Below are positions 43,970 through 52,796 of a stretch of 64,000 nucleotides of DNA, piece by piece. Source of the DNA: Clostridium cibarium (GTDB lineage Bacteria > Bacillota > Clostridia > Clostridiales > Clostridiaceae); contig NZ_JACSRA010000025.1 of assembly GCF_014836335.1 (NCBI RefSeq), positions 1 through 64,000 of the forward strand. The letters run 5' to 3'. The position numbers and the translations under genes were made by a program. The notes beneath the pieces were generated by a model. It did not search any database. It saw nothing but the letters and a program-made list of their open reading frames with translations, and had not been told where the DNA came from. The stretch's first letter is position 1. Each line of letters begins with the position of its first letter.

Positions 43970-45115
43970 ATGAAAAAAACTTTACTTTCAGGAGTTTTAG
44001 CTTCTGTTATAACAATGACGGCTCTTGTTAGCTGCGGAAATAATACTGGTGCTAATGGAGATGTAATTAAAATCGGTGCTATTGGACCATTATCTGGTTC
44101 AGCTTCAACATATGGTGTATCAGTACAAGAGGGAGCTCAACTATTAGAGAAAGAGGTTAATGATGCCGGGGGGATTAATGGCAAAAAAATTAAATTTATA
44201 TTTGAAGATGATCAAGCAGACCCTAATTCAGCGATGCAAGCCTTCAATAAGTTAGTTGATGATGAAAAAGTTTCTGCAATCTTAGGACCTGTAACTTCTG
44301 GTGCAACTCTTGCAGTAGCTCCAAATGCAACTTCAAGGCAAATTCCAATGATTACCCCAACAGGTACTGAACCAACAATAACAAAAGTTGGTGGTGAATA
44401 TATGTTTAGAGGATGTTTCATAGATTCATTCCAAGGAGAAGTTTTAGCAAAATACTCAACAGAAAAATTAAAATCCAAAACTGCTGCTGTGCTATATAAT
44501 GCTGGTTCAGATTATTCCAAAGGGATAGCTGATACATTTAAAGATAAGTTTGAAGGAGCTGGCGGAACAGTTGGTGAATTTCTCACTTACAACGATAAAG
44601 ATACTGATTTCAAAGCTCAATTAACAAAAATTAAAAATTTAAATCCTGACATAATCGTATTACCTGATTACTACAACGTTGTTGGTCTTATAGCTAAACA
44701 AGCTAGAGGTATGGGAATACAATCTCAATTCCTTGGTGGTGATGGTTGGGAATCAGAAGAATTAACTAAAATTGGACAAGATGCGGTAAATGGTGCTTTA
44801 TATATTAATCACTATTATTCTAATGATGAATCTTCTGAAGTAAAATCCTTTGTTGATTCTTACAAAAAAGAATATAATAAAGAACCTGATTCTTTCGCAG
44901 CTCTTAGTTATGATACTTCAAAACTTTTAGTTAAGGCTATTGAGAAAGCTGGTAAAACAGATGGTGCTGCTATTAGAGATGCTTTAGCTAGCATGGAATT
45001 AGATAGTGTTACAGGTAACATTAAATTTAATAGTGAAAGAAATGCTGTTAAAAGTGCCACTATCATTAAAGTTGATGGAGGTAAAAAGGTATTAGCTGAT
45101 AAAGTTAATTCTTAA
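43970..45115 (+). CDS. livJ: Branched-chain amino acid-binding lipoprotein
   Basis: Extracellular type I periplasmic-binding-protein-fold lipoprotein. Signal peptide with lipobox LVSCG (Cys about 23), then KIGAIGPLSGSASTYG, ILGPVTSGATLAVAPNA and QIPMITPTGTEPTIT, which are typical of LivJ/LivK. First gene of the livJHMGF importer; GGGGAGG precedes the ATG. Confidence 0.92.
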   Translation: MKKTLLSGVLASVITMTALVSCGNNTGANGDVIKIGAIGPLSGSASTYGVSVQEGAQLLEKEVNDAGGINGKKIKFIFEDDQADPNSAMQAFNKLVDDEKVSAILGPVTSGATLAVAPNATSRQIPMITPTGTEPTITKVGGEYMFRGCFIDSFQGEVLAKYSTEKLKSKTAAVLYNAGSDYSKGIADTFKDKFEGAGGTVGEFLTYNDKDTDFKAQLTKIKNLNPDIIVLPDYYNVVGLIAKQARGMGIQSQFLGGDGWESEELTKIGQDAVNGALYINHYYSNDESSEVKSFVDSYKKEYNKEPDSFAALSYDTSKLLVKAIEKAGKTDGAAIRDALASMELDSVTGNIKFNSERNAVKSATIIKVDGGKKVLADKVNS

Positions 45116-45138
45116 TATTTAATAAGGAGAAATATACT

Positions 45139-46014
45139 ATGGAATTTTTACAACAACTCATTAATGGTTTAGCTTTAGGTAGTGTATATGCCTTATTAGC
45201 ATTAGGTTATACAATGGTATATGGTATCATACAACTTATAAACTTTGCTCATGGCGAAATATATATGATAGGAGCCTTCGCGGGCTTCTATTCTGCCTCA
45301 ACTTTAGGATTACCATTAATCCCAACATTACTTATAGCTATGATTGCTTCTGGACTAGCAGGCATTATAATAGAAAAAATTGCATATACGCCGTTAAGAA
45401 ATTCTCCAAGAATAACTTTGCTTATTACTGCAATTGGAGTATCTTTATTTCTACAAAATGCTATGAGAATTTTGGTTGGTTCTAATCCTAAACCATTTCC
45501 AGACTTAATTAATGCAGGAACATTAAATATAGGTCCTATTCAAATTGAGTGGAAAACAATCTTGATGTTTGTAGTTTCTGCAGCTCTTGTTATTCTACTT
45601 CAATTTATTGTTTATAAGACTAAGATTGGAAAAGCTATGAGAGCATCTTCTCAAGACATGGAAGCTGCCTCTCTTATGGGTATAAATGTTAACAATACTA
45701 TTTCACTGACCTTTGCTATAGGTTCAGCCCTAGCTGGTATAGCTGGAGTTCTAGTTGCAATATCTTACCCAAGTATTACTCCTTATATGGGAGTTATGCC
45801 CGGGCTCAAATCATTTGTTGCAGCAGTGCTTGGGGGCATTGGAAGTATTCCTGGAGCTCTTGTTGGTGGAATTGCTATTGGAGTACTTGAAACTTTTTCA
45901 AAAGCTTATATATCTACTAACTTTTCAGATGCAATAGTATTTGGAATTTTAATTATAATACTTTTAATTAAGCCTTCTGGTCTATTAGGGAAAAAGACCA
46001 ATGAGAAAGTGTAG
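45139..46014 (+). CDS. livH: Branched-chain amino acid permease LivH
   Basis: Membrane permease with about eight helices. The N-terminal INGLALGSVYALLALGYTMVYGIIQLINFAHGEIYMIGAF is diagnostic of LivH, and the coupling loop ASSQDMEAASLMGINVN is intact. It pairs with LivM. Confidence 0.93.
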   Translation: MEFLQQLINGLALGSVYALLALGYTMVYGIIQLINFAHGEIYMIGAFAGFYSASTLGLPLIPTLLIAMIASGLAGIIIEKIAYTPLRNSPRITLLITAIGVSLFLQNAMRILVGSNPKPFPDLINAGTLNIGPIQIEWKTILMFVVSAALVILLQFIVYKTKIGKAMRASSQDMEAASLMGINVNNTISLTFAIGSALAGIAGVLVAISYPSITPYMGVMPGLKSFVAAVLGGIGSIPGALVGGIAIGVLETFSKAYISTNFSDAIVFGILIIILLIKPSGLLGKKTNEKV

Positions 46015-46022
46015 GTGCTAAT

Positions 46023-46997
46023 ATGAAAAATTTTATTAATAAAAAAGCAGCTATCATTATAGTAGGCACACTGATTACATATGGAATTTTATTGGGATTA
46101 ATCAGTACAGGTGTCATAAATTCTTACTACACAGGTATTATTACCCTATCCTTAATAAATATCGTTTTAGCTGTTTCTCTAAATCTAATAGTTGGATTTA
46201 CAGGGCAATTAAGTTTAGGTCATGCTGGATTCATGTCAATTGGGGCATATGTATCAGCAATAATAACACAAAAAGCAGGTATTCCATTTATTCTTTCAAT
46301 AATTATTGGTGCAATAATTGCCTGTATATTTGCAGCATTAATAGGATATCCTACCCTAAGGCTTACAGGAGATTATTTCGCAATAACAACTTTAGCTTTT
46401 GGTGAAATTATTAGAATAATTATTATGAATATTGACGCAATCGGAGGTGCCCGTGGTCTTACTGGCATTCCAAAGAAAACAACTTTTACTTTGGCATTCT
46501 TGTTCATGGTAATAGCGATCATAGTTATATATAATATAATTCATTCATCGCAAGGTAGAGCAATGTTATCTGTTCGTGAAAATGAAATTGCTGCTGAATC
46601 AATGGGAATAAATGCATTTAAATATAAAATGATTGCATTTATAGTAGGAGCTTTTTTTGCTGGTATGGCTGGTGGACTCTATTCACATTACATGGGATAT
46701 ATCCAACCAGTATCGTTTGACTTTAATCAATCAATAAATTATTTAACTTTTGTTGTTTTTGGTGGTATGGGTTCCCTATCTGGTTCTGTTATTGCTACTG
46801 TTATGCTAACTTTCTTGCCAGAGCTTTTGAGAAGTCTTGGAGACTTCAGAATGTTAATATATCCTTTATCTCTTATTATTCTTATGATATTTAGACCTCA
46901 AGGATTATTAGGTAATAAGGAACTTTCACTTAAAATATTCAAGAGAGCTTTTCCTATGAATAATTCAAAGTCAAAAAATGAAAGGGGGATTAAGTAA
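46023..46997 (+). CDS. livM: Branched-chain amino acid permease LivM
   Basis: Permease partner of LivH. Signature GFTGQLSLGHAGFMSIGAY, coupling loop SVRENEIAAESMGINAFKYK, and VVFGGMGSLSGSVIA near the end. Its stop is directly followed by the livG ATG. Confidence 0.93.
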   Translation: MKNFINKKAAIIIVGTLITYGILLGLISTGVINSYYTGIITLSLINIVLAVSLNLIVGFTGQLSLGHAGFMSIGAYVSAIITQKAGIPFILSIIIGAIIACIFAALIGYPTLRLTGDYFAITTLAFGEIIRIIIMNIDAIGGARGLTGIPKKTTFTLAFLFMVIAIIVIYNIIHSSQGRAMLSVRENEIAAESMGINAFKYKMIAFIVGAFFAGMAGGLYSHYMGYIQPVSFDFNQSINYLTFVVFGGMGSLSGSVIATVMLTFLPELLRSLGDFRMLIYPLSLIILMIFRPQGLLGNKELSLKIFKRAFPMNNSKSKNERGIK

Positions 46998-47756
46998 ATG
47001 CTAAATGTTGAACATTTATCTATTGAATTTGGTGGATTAAAAGCAGTATCTGACTTCAACCTAAATATAAAAGCTAAAGAAATTGTTGGACTTATTGGTC
47101 CTAATGGAGCTGGAAAAACCACAGTCTTTAACATGCTAACTGGAGTTTACACTCCTACCGAAGGTACTATAGCTTATTTGGGAGAAAAAATACAAGGTCT
47201 TAAACCTTATAACATTACAAAAAAGAAAATAGCTAGAACCTTTCAAAATATACGTTTATTTTCTAATCTTACTGTTCTTGATAATGTAAAAGTTAGTTTT
47301 AATTATAGAGTTAATTATTCTCTTTTTGATTCTATTTTTAGAACACCAAAGTTCAGAAAAGAAGAAGCTGAAATTACTAACAAAAGCATTAAATTATTAA
47401 AAGTCTTTTCTCTTCATGCAAAAATGAATGATTTAGCTAGTAATCTTCCTTATGGAGAACAAAGAAAACTTGAAATAGTAAGAGCTTTAGCAGCAAAACC
47501 TTCATTATTATTATTAGATGAGCCTGCTGCTGGGATGAATCCACAAGAAACTATGGAACTTATGAACCTTATCAATTGGATTAAGGACGAATTTCATATA
47601 TCAGTTCTCTTAATTGAGCATGATATGAAACTCGTTATGGGAATTTGCGATAAGATAGCAGTTCTTGACTATGGAAAAAAGATTGCAGAAGGTACTCCTA
47701 ATGAAATTAAAAACAATCCAAAGGTAATTGAAGCTTACCTTGGAGAGGGGGTATAA
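46998..47756 (+). CDS. livG: Branched-chain amino acid ABC ATPase LivG
   Basis: Walker A GPNGAGKTTVFNML, Q-loop RTFQNIRLF, signature LPYGEQRKLEIVRAL, Walker B LLLLDEPAAGMNP, and EHDMKLVMGICD with the H-loop. Starts immediately after livM (no gap) with GGGGG upstream. Confidence 0.93.
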   Translation: MLNVEHLSIEFGGLKAVSDFNLNIKAKEIVGLIGPNGAGKTTVFNMLTGVYTPTEGTIAYLGEKIQGLKPYNITKKKIARTFQNIRLFSNLTVLDNVKVSFNYRVNYSLFDSIFRTPKFRKEEAEITNKSIKLLKVFSLHAKMNDLASNLPYGEQRKLEIVRALAAKPSLLLLDEPAAGMNPQETMELMNLINWIKDEFHISVLLIEHDMKLVMGICDKIAVLDYGKKIAEGTPNEIKNNPKVIEAYLGEGV

Positions 47757-47758
47757 AA

Positions 47759-48463
47759 GTGCTAAAGATAGATAACATTAATCTATATTATGGCGTAATA
47801 CACGCATTAAAAGATATTTCTCTTGAGGTAAGACAAGGAGAAATAGTGACATTAATAGGAGCTAATGGAGCCGGAAAAACTTCTACCCTTAGAGCTATCT
47901 CTGGTTTAGAACCTATAAAATCAGGTACTGTTACATTTAAAGGATCCCACTTAAATAAGATACCTGCTAATAAAATAGTGTCTTTAGGACTATCTCATGT
48001 TCCTGAAGGAAGGAGAGTATTTCCAACCCTAACTGTTATGGAAAACTTAGAATTAGGTGCTTATCTAAGAAAAGATAAAACTGAAATAAAAAAAGATATG
48101 GAAATGGTTTTTGCTAAATTTCCAAGATTAAAAGAAAGAGAAAAGCAACACGCTGGTACATTGTCTGGTGGCGAACAACAGATGCTGGCTATAGGTAGGG
48201 CTTTAATGAATAGACCAGAAATGCTTATACTTGATGAACCATCGATGGGCCTTGCACCACTTGTTGTTAAAGATATATTTGATACCATCGTTGAAATCAA
48301 TAAATCTGGTACAACTATTCTCTTAGTTGAACAAAATGCTAACATGGCTCTTGCTATCGCTGACAGAGCTTATGTTCTTGAAACAGGGAAGATAGTTCAA
48401 TCTGGGGATGCTAAGATACTTCTAAATGATGATAGTATAAAGAATGCCTATTTAGGTGAATAA
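47759..48463 (+). CDS. livF: Branched-chain amino acid ABC ATPase LivF
   Basis: Walker A GANGAGKTSTLRA, signature LSGGEQQMLAIGRAL, Walker B LILDEPSMGLAP, and VEQNANMALAIADRAYVLETG. GTG start at 47759, two bases after the livG stop, following GGAGAGGGGG. Last gene of the operon; terminator at 48466. Confidence 0.93.
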   Translation: MLKIDNINLYYGVIHALKDISLEVRQGEIVTLIGANGAGKTSTLRAISGLEPIKSGTVTFKGSHLNKIPANKIVSLGLSHVPEGRRVFPTLTVMENLELGAYLRKDKTEIKKDMEMVFAKFPRLKEREKQHAGTLSGGEQQMLAIGRALMNRPEMLILDEPSMGLAPLVVKDIFDTIVEINKSGTTILLVEQNANMALAIADRAYVLETGKIVQSGDAKILLNDDSIKNAYLGE

Positions 48464-48465
48464 TA

Positions 48466-48502
48466 AAAAAATCTGTGATACAAATAGTATTACAGATTTT
48501 TT
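48466..48502 (+). terminator. Terminator of the liv operon
   Basis: AAAAATCTGTGATAC / GTATTACAGATTTTT with seven T. Confidence 0.85.
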
Positions 48503-48585
48503 TATTTATATGTGAAATCTTTTCTATTCTTTAATAATAATTTCTTTTAAAATAGCAGTATAAAAAAATAAATATTTTTATCCTT

Positions 48586-48768
48586 CTATTTCTCTGCTAA
48601 TAACTCATCTACTAATTCTCTAACACTCTCTTCGCAAGCTCCACATCCAGTAGCAACCTGTGTAGCTTCTTGTACATCATCAAAAGATTTAGCCCCATTA
48701 TCAATAGCATCTTTTATATCTCGTACAGTAAGCCCCATACAATTGCATATCATATCATTATCTTCCAT
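48586..48768 (-). CDS. Bfd-like [2Fe-2S]-binding protein
   Basis: A 60-residue protein with the four-Cys pattern of bacterioferritin-associated ferredoxins: C-x-C (ICNCMG) and C-x2-C (GCGACE), joined by a helical linker. In other bacteria Bfd proteins move electrons for iron release or for flavoenzymes. ATG 48768 has AAAGGAG upstream; the longer frame upstream is not needed. It stands alone upstream of no obvious partner, but lies next to the thiol-redox operon. Confidence 0.85.
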   Translation of the reverse strand: MEDNDMICNCMGLTVRDIKDAIDNGAKSFDDVQEATQVATGCGACEESVRELVDELLAEK

Positions 48769-48956
48769 CTTGTTCACTCCTTTATTTAAGTATTTTCGAA
48801 CTATTATATGCATTTTGAAGTTGAAATATTTTCATTTTCTATATACATAATAAAATTCCATTATCAATGTTATAGTATCACCATGAAATCTAATATTATA
48901 CCATTTCTCCATGCAAAAAGCAGAACCAGTACTAGAATATCAATGGTTATTCCTAT

Positions 48957-49499
48957 TTATAATTGCTTATTAAGCAGCTCTTTAATTTGTTCTTCAATCT
49001 TTTCAGGTTCATATGTTGGTGCAAACCTAGCAACAACACTTCCTTCTTTGTCTACAAGGAATTTTGTGAAATTCCATTTAATATCTTCCCCTGTTGTGCT
49101 AAAACCCATTTCCGATAACTTGCTATATAATCCTTCTGATGCTGCATCTTCAACAGCCTTAGGAGCTTCCTTCTTTAAAAACTTGTATAATTCATCTGCA
49201 TTCTCCCCATTCACATCTATTTTGGAGAATGTTTCAAAAGTTGTTCCATAATTTAATTGACAAAAATTTACAATATCTGAATCACTTCCCGGTGCTTGCT
49301 CAAAGAATTGATTACATGGAAAATCTAATATCTCAAAGCCATCATTCTTATATTGGTCATAAAGTTTTTGAAGTCCTTCATACTGTGGTGTAAAGCCACA
49401 TCCTGTAGCTGTATTAACTATTAACAATACCTTCCCTTTATATTGCTCCATTGAAATTTTTTTACCTTCTACATTTTTAACTTTAAAATCATATATCAT
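48957..49499 (-). CDS. Glutathione/thioredoxin peroxidase, copy 1
   Basis: Peroxidase of the GPx fold, 180 residues. Catalytic Cys in NTATGCGFTPQYEGL, Gln in FPCNQFFEQ, and Trp in [13 protein letters not shown]. The second Cys in FPCNQF can act as resolving Cys, as in thioredoxin-dependent GPx enzymes. A longer insert than copy 2 (about 115-135) is present. It is the last gene of the operon GPx2, flavoprotein, thioredoxin, GPx1, so thioredoxin is the likely reductant. Confidence 0.9.
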   Translation of the reverse strand: MIYDFKVKNVEGKKISMEQYKGKVLLIVNTATGCGFTPQYEGLQKLYDQYKNDGFEILDFPCNQFFEQAPGSDSDIVNFCQLNYGTTFETFSKIDVNGENADELYKFLKKEAPKAVEDAASEGLYSKLSEMGFSTTGEDIKWNFTKFLVDKEGSVVARFAPTYEPEKIEEQIKELLNKQL

Positions 49500-49513
49500 A
49501 ATAATCTCTCCTT

Positions 49514-49825
49514 TTATATATATTGTTCTACTTTTTCCTTAATTATTTCCTTTGGCGAAAAACCAACCATTGAATCTACTTTTTCTCCATCTTTAAAAAT
49601 TAGCATCGCTGGTATATTGGTTATACTATACTTACTTGCAATATCAGGGCTTTGATCTACATCAACCTTTATAAAGTTAGCTTTTTCTTCTAACTCCGCT
49701 CCTAATTCCTGAAAAATTGGAGCTAACATCTTACACGGTGCACACCACTGTGCAAAAAAATCCACTACCACAACTCCATCTTTTACTTCATTTTCAAAAT
49801 CTACTGAACCTATTACCTTTGCCAT
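49514..49825 (-). CDS. trxA: Thioredoxin
   Basis: 103-residue disulfide reductase with active site FFAQWCAPCKMLAP and the cis-Pro loop TNIPAMLIF. It likely passes electrons from the adjacent reductase to the two GPx proteins. The site is WCAPC rather than the common WCGPC, which may alter redox potential. AGGAGG precedes ATG 49825. Confidence 0.93.
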   Translation of the reverse strand: MAKVIGSVDFENEVKDGVVVVDFFAQWCAPCKMLAPIFQELGAELEEKANFIKVDVDQSPDIASKYSITNIPAMLIFKDGEKVDSMVGFSPKEIIKEKVEQYI

Positions 49826-49837
49826 TTATTCTTCCTC

Positions 49838-50710
49838 CTAATTTTTTTTCCTTCTTAATTCATCTATATATGCAACGGCTGACAATGCAGCTATATTTCC
49901 TTCTCCTGCAGCCTTAATATATTGATATGGTGTCCCTACTATATCTCCTGCTGCAAAACACCCTTTCAGATTAGTTTTCATTAATCTATCAACTTCTACA
50001 TGTCTATCTTCAATTCTTAGTCCTGGGACTAATTGTTCTGGTGAAATGCTCTCTCTTAATATAAAAATTCCATCAGTTATTATTTCTCTATTTTTAAGAA
50101 TTAATTTTTCAACTACTTTATCTCCTAAAATTTCTATAGGAAGATCATTTACAATCTCTATTGAAGAATCTACCTCTACTTCTTCCTTATACATAGGAAT
50201 ATAATATACTTTTGAAGCTATAGTTGATATAAAGTTAGCTTCATCTTCTTCATGCTTATTATATGCAATTATTGTAACAACTTTATTCTTATATAATGGA
50301 GCATCACAAGTAGCACAATATCCTACACCTTTTCCCAATAGTTCATCTTCACCTTTGAATGGCTTTCCAAAGTTAACTCCTGTAGCTAATATTATTGAAG
50401 TTGCTTCATACATCTTATCATTTGCCATTAATGCATAATAATCTCCCATTGGATATACATTATTTATCTTTTCCTTAGTAATTTGTATATCCATAGATTG
50501 TAAATGACTCATAAATTCATTTTTAAGTTCTGTTCCGCTTTTTCCGTATAATCCTAAGTAATTATTAATCTTATGAGCTTTCACTAATTTGTTACTAACC
50601 TCTTCTCCTCCAAAAATGATAAACTTTTTATTTCTTATCTTTGCATTTAGTGCTGCAGATAATCCTGCCACTCCAGTACCTATTATTGCAATATCATATC
50701 TTTCATTCAT
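49838..50710 (-). CDS. Thioredoxin reductase-like flavoprotein without NADPH motif
   Basis: Two-domain FAD protein of 290 residues. The FAD loop IIGTGVAGLSAAL (about 9-21) and the redox Cys pair YCATCDAPLY (C132, C135) fit thioredoxin reductase. The pyridine nucleotide segment is not canonical: the usual GGG-D-AxE loop is replaced by IIAYNKHEEDEAN (about 147-159), and the usual HRR by YIPMYKE. It lies between genes for GPx and thioredoxin. It therefore fits the ferredoxin-dependent flavin thioredoxin reductases described in Clostridium, which do not use NADPH. Confidence 0.82.
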   Translation of the reverse strand: MNERYDIAIIGTGVAGLSAALNAKIRNKKFIIFGGEEVSNKLVKAHKINNYLGLYGKSGTELKNEFMSHLQSMDIQITKEKINNVYPMGDYYALMANDKMYEATSIILATGVNFGKPFKGEDELLGKGVGYCATCDAPLYKNKVVTIIAYNKHEEDEANFISTIASKVYYIPMYKEEVEVDSSIEIVNDLPIEILGDKVVEKLILKNREIITDGIFILRESISPEQLVPGLRIEDRHVEVDRLMKTNLKGCFAAGDIVGTPYQYIKAAGEGNIAALSAVAYIDELRRKKN

Positions 50711-50736
50711 ATTATTTTCTCCTTAACCTATTAAAT

Positions 50737-51216
50737 TTATTTCTTCAATAGATTTTCTATATCACTTTTAATCTTTAATGGTTTTACTGTTGGGGCATAC
50801 CTTTTAACAACATTTCCATCTTGATCTATTAAAAACTTAGTGAAATTCCATTTAATTTCCTTACTTAAAAAACCTTTTTCTTGTTCTTTTAAATATTTAT
50901 ATAAAGGATGTGCATCTTCCCCATTAACTTTTATTTTTTCAAACATTGTAAAAGTTACTCCATAATTTAATTTACAAAATTGATTTATCTCATCATTGCT
51001 TCCTGAATCTTGTTTAGCAAACTGATTACATGGAAATCCTAATATTTCAAGACCTTGCTCTCTATAATCCTTATATAACATCTCCAATTCTTCAAATTGA
51101 GGTGTCAATCCGCACTTACTTGCTGTATTAACAACAAGAACAACTTTGTTTTTGTATTCCTCCATCTTCACCTCTTGTCCATTCATCTTTTTAGCTGAAA
51201 AATCATAAAAATTCAT
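50737..51216 (-). CDS. Glutathione/thioredoxin peroxidase, copy 2
   Basis: 159-residue GPx. Catalytic Cys in [15 protein letters not shown], with FPCNQFAKQ and [13 protein letters not shown]. Cys replaces the Sec of vertebrate enzymes. It is the first gene of the four-gene thiol peroxidase operon, with the promoter at 51478-51506 and a leader of about 250 bases. Confidence 0.9.
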   Translation of the reverse strand: MNFYDFSAKKMNGQEVKMEEYKNKVVLVVNTASKCGLTPQFEELEMLYKDYREQGLEILGFPCNQFAKQDSGSNDEINQFCKLNYGVTFTMFEKIKVNGEDAHPLYKYLKEQEKGFLSKEIKWNFTKFLIDQDGNVVKRYAPTVKPLKIKSDIENLLKK

Positions 51217-51477
51217 AATTAATTATCTCCTTTCTTTTACTAAAGATTGCTTAAATTCTATTTTTATAAATTTAATTTTATTCAATTCATATGACTAAAA
51301 AAAATTACTTATCCTAGCATAACTTTTTCAACAGTATCTTTAAAGACTTCTCTTGACGCTACATATAATGGAAAACATAATTTATTATCTATATTTTATA
51401 TATTTATAATTATCCATGCTTTCCACTTCATTAATATTTCACAAAATTAAATTGTGTCAAATATATTCATTGGCTTA

Positions 51478-51506
51478 ATTATATATTCTAAAATCCTAAT
51501 TGTCAA
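51478..51506 (-). promoter_or_regulatory. Promoter of the thiol peroxidase operon
   Basis: Minus strand: TTGACA (51501-51506), 17-base spacer, TATAAT (51478-51483). Both boxes are consensus. The leader before GPx2 is long and AT-rich; no riboswitch pattern is recognised. Confidence 0.8.
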
Positions 51507-51524
51507 TGTACTTTTTCCAAAAAA

Positions 51525-51558
51525 AATGTTATCTCATTTTTAACTTAGATAACATTTA
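51525..51558 (-). terminator. Terminator after the acyltransferase gene
   Basis: ATGTTATCT / AGATAACAT stem followed on the minus strand by eight T. It separates the gene at 51582 from the peroxidase promoter. Confidence 0.8.
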
Positions 51559-51581
51559 TAATTATATTCTTTTATTTAAAA

Positions 51582-52658
51582 TTAAAATATTATTTCATCC
51601 ACACCTGACAGTATTTCTACATTGTTTTCATCTGCATAACATGAATGAAGTATAGTATCTTTGCTTCTAGTTGTAATAAAGTAATCTGTGCTTTTAAATA
51701 TTGCTCTTTCATTTTCTTTTGTATCTATACATATAGTAATGCTACACTTAGCACAATTATTCAATAACACTTTATCAATATATAAATTAAATGTATTGAC
51801 AAGTTCACTATTGGTGTTTGCAAATTCTTCTTCTATATATAATATCAATAAACAATCATCATTTTCTTTAAAGGTATCTGCAAATTGTTGTATTACTCTT
51901 TCCCAAACATAAAATTGTTCTATAAAGTCAGGGAAAAATAAATATGTATATTTCAATTTATCAATATTCAATTCCTTTACTTTTTTCTTTTCTTCTAATG
52001 CTTCATCATAAAATCTATCACAAAACTTATTTATATCTTCATTATAAAAATATTCACTATTCTTTTGTATCTTTTCACTATTCCAATTCCACCATTGAAT
52101 AGTAAGAAGTTTATCTATTATGTCCTTACTAAATCTATACTTTATTATTTTAGCAGGATTTCCACCTACTATAGCATAAGGTGGAACATCTTTAACAACA
52201 TGTGAATTGGCAGCGACTACCGCACCATTATGTATTGTCACTCCATGCATTACACTCACACTCTGCCCTATCCAAACATCATTTTGTATTAATATTTGAC
52301 CTTTCATCTTAAATTCTGATTTAATTTCATCATCTTTTTCAAATAAATTTGACACTCCCATAGCTAAATTTAAATAATTATGATTCATTGCAATATTATA
52401 CTCTCCATAAGGAGCTATTGAAACAAAATTCCCTATTTGTAAATTATGAATTGCATAACCTTTTGAAATAGTAAACTCTATTCCAGTATGGAGCTTTGCA
52501 CCCCAAACATAACTATCTCTACCTATACATGCTATTGGAAAATTAATATCCCGTAAACCTTTGTATATTGCTGGGAAACTATTATTTTCACAAATATTCT
52601 GAAACAATGTAGTTGGTTCCTTTATCACTCTATCTGGCACCGTAAAATCAATTACCAT
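51582..52658 (-). CDS. Hexapeptide acyltransferase with extra C-terminal domain
   Basis: The first 220 residues form a left-handed beta-helix acyltransferase of the CatB/xenobiotic O-acetyltransferase kind (IQNDVWIGQSVSVMHGVTIHNGAVVAANSHVVKDVPPYAIVGGNPAKIIKYRF). The last 130 residues (about 228-358) form an unrelated alpha/beta domain. It has CLLILYIEEEF and FITTRSKDTILHSCYAD, and resembles the C-terminal part of GT-B-type glycosyl transfer proteins. The fusion suggests a surface-sugar modifying enzyme, but no polysaccharide genes are nearby. Single-gene unit. Confidence 0.78.
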   Translation of the reverse strand: MVIDFTVPDRVIKEPTTLFQNICENNSFPAIYKGLRDINFPIACIGRDSYVWGAKLHTGIEFTISKGYAIHNLQIGNFVSIAPYGEYNIAMNHNYLNLAMGVSNLFEKDDEIKSEFKMKGQILIQNDVWIGQSVSVMHGVTIHNGAVVAANSHVVKDVPPYAIVGGNPAKIIKYRFSKDIIDKLLTIQWWNWNSEKIQKNSEYFYNEDINKFCDRFYDEALEEKKKVKELNIDKLKYTYLFFPDFIEQFYVWERVIQQFADTFKENDDCLLILYIEEEFANTNSELVNTFNLYIDKVLLNNCAKCSITICIDTKENERAIFKSTDYFITTRSKDTILHSCYADENNVEILSGVDEIIF

Positions 52659-52744
52659 CCATATCCCCCCTAAATTATATAATTATACCACCATTCTAAA
52701 TCTTAGGACAAATTAATTTCTCAAGATACTCCATACATATTAAT

Positions 52745-52774
52745 AAAACCTCCCTAAAAGGAAGGCTTTTTATT
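52745..52774. terminator. Terminator after the NADH oxidase gene
   Basis: AAAACCTCCCT / AGGAAGGCTTTT arms, G-U pairing allowed, with T runs on both strands. Confidence 0.65.
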
Positions 52775-52796
52775 AATGTTTTTATATATGAACAAA

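Noticed and set aside
48808..49251. Plus-strand frame of 147 codons
   Set aside because: It is antisense to the glutathione peroxidase gene, which has full family motifs.
51217..51477. PerR box in the peroxidase leader
   Set aside because: Only AT-rich partial matches (TTATAATTAT); the 15-base palindrome is not met.
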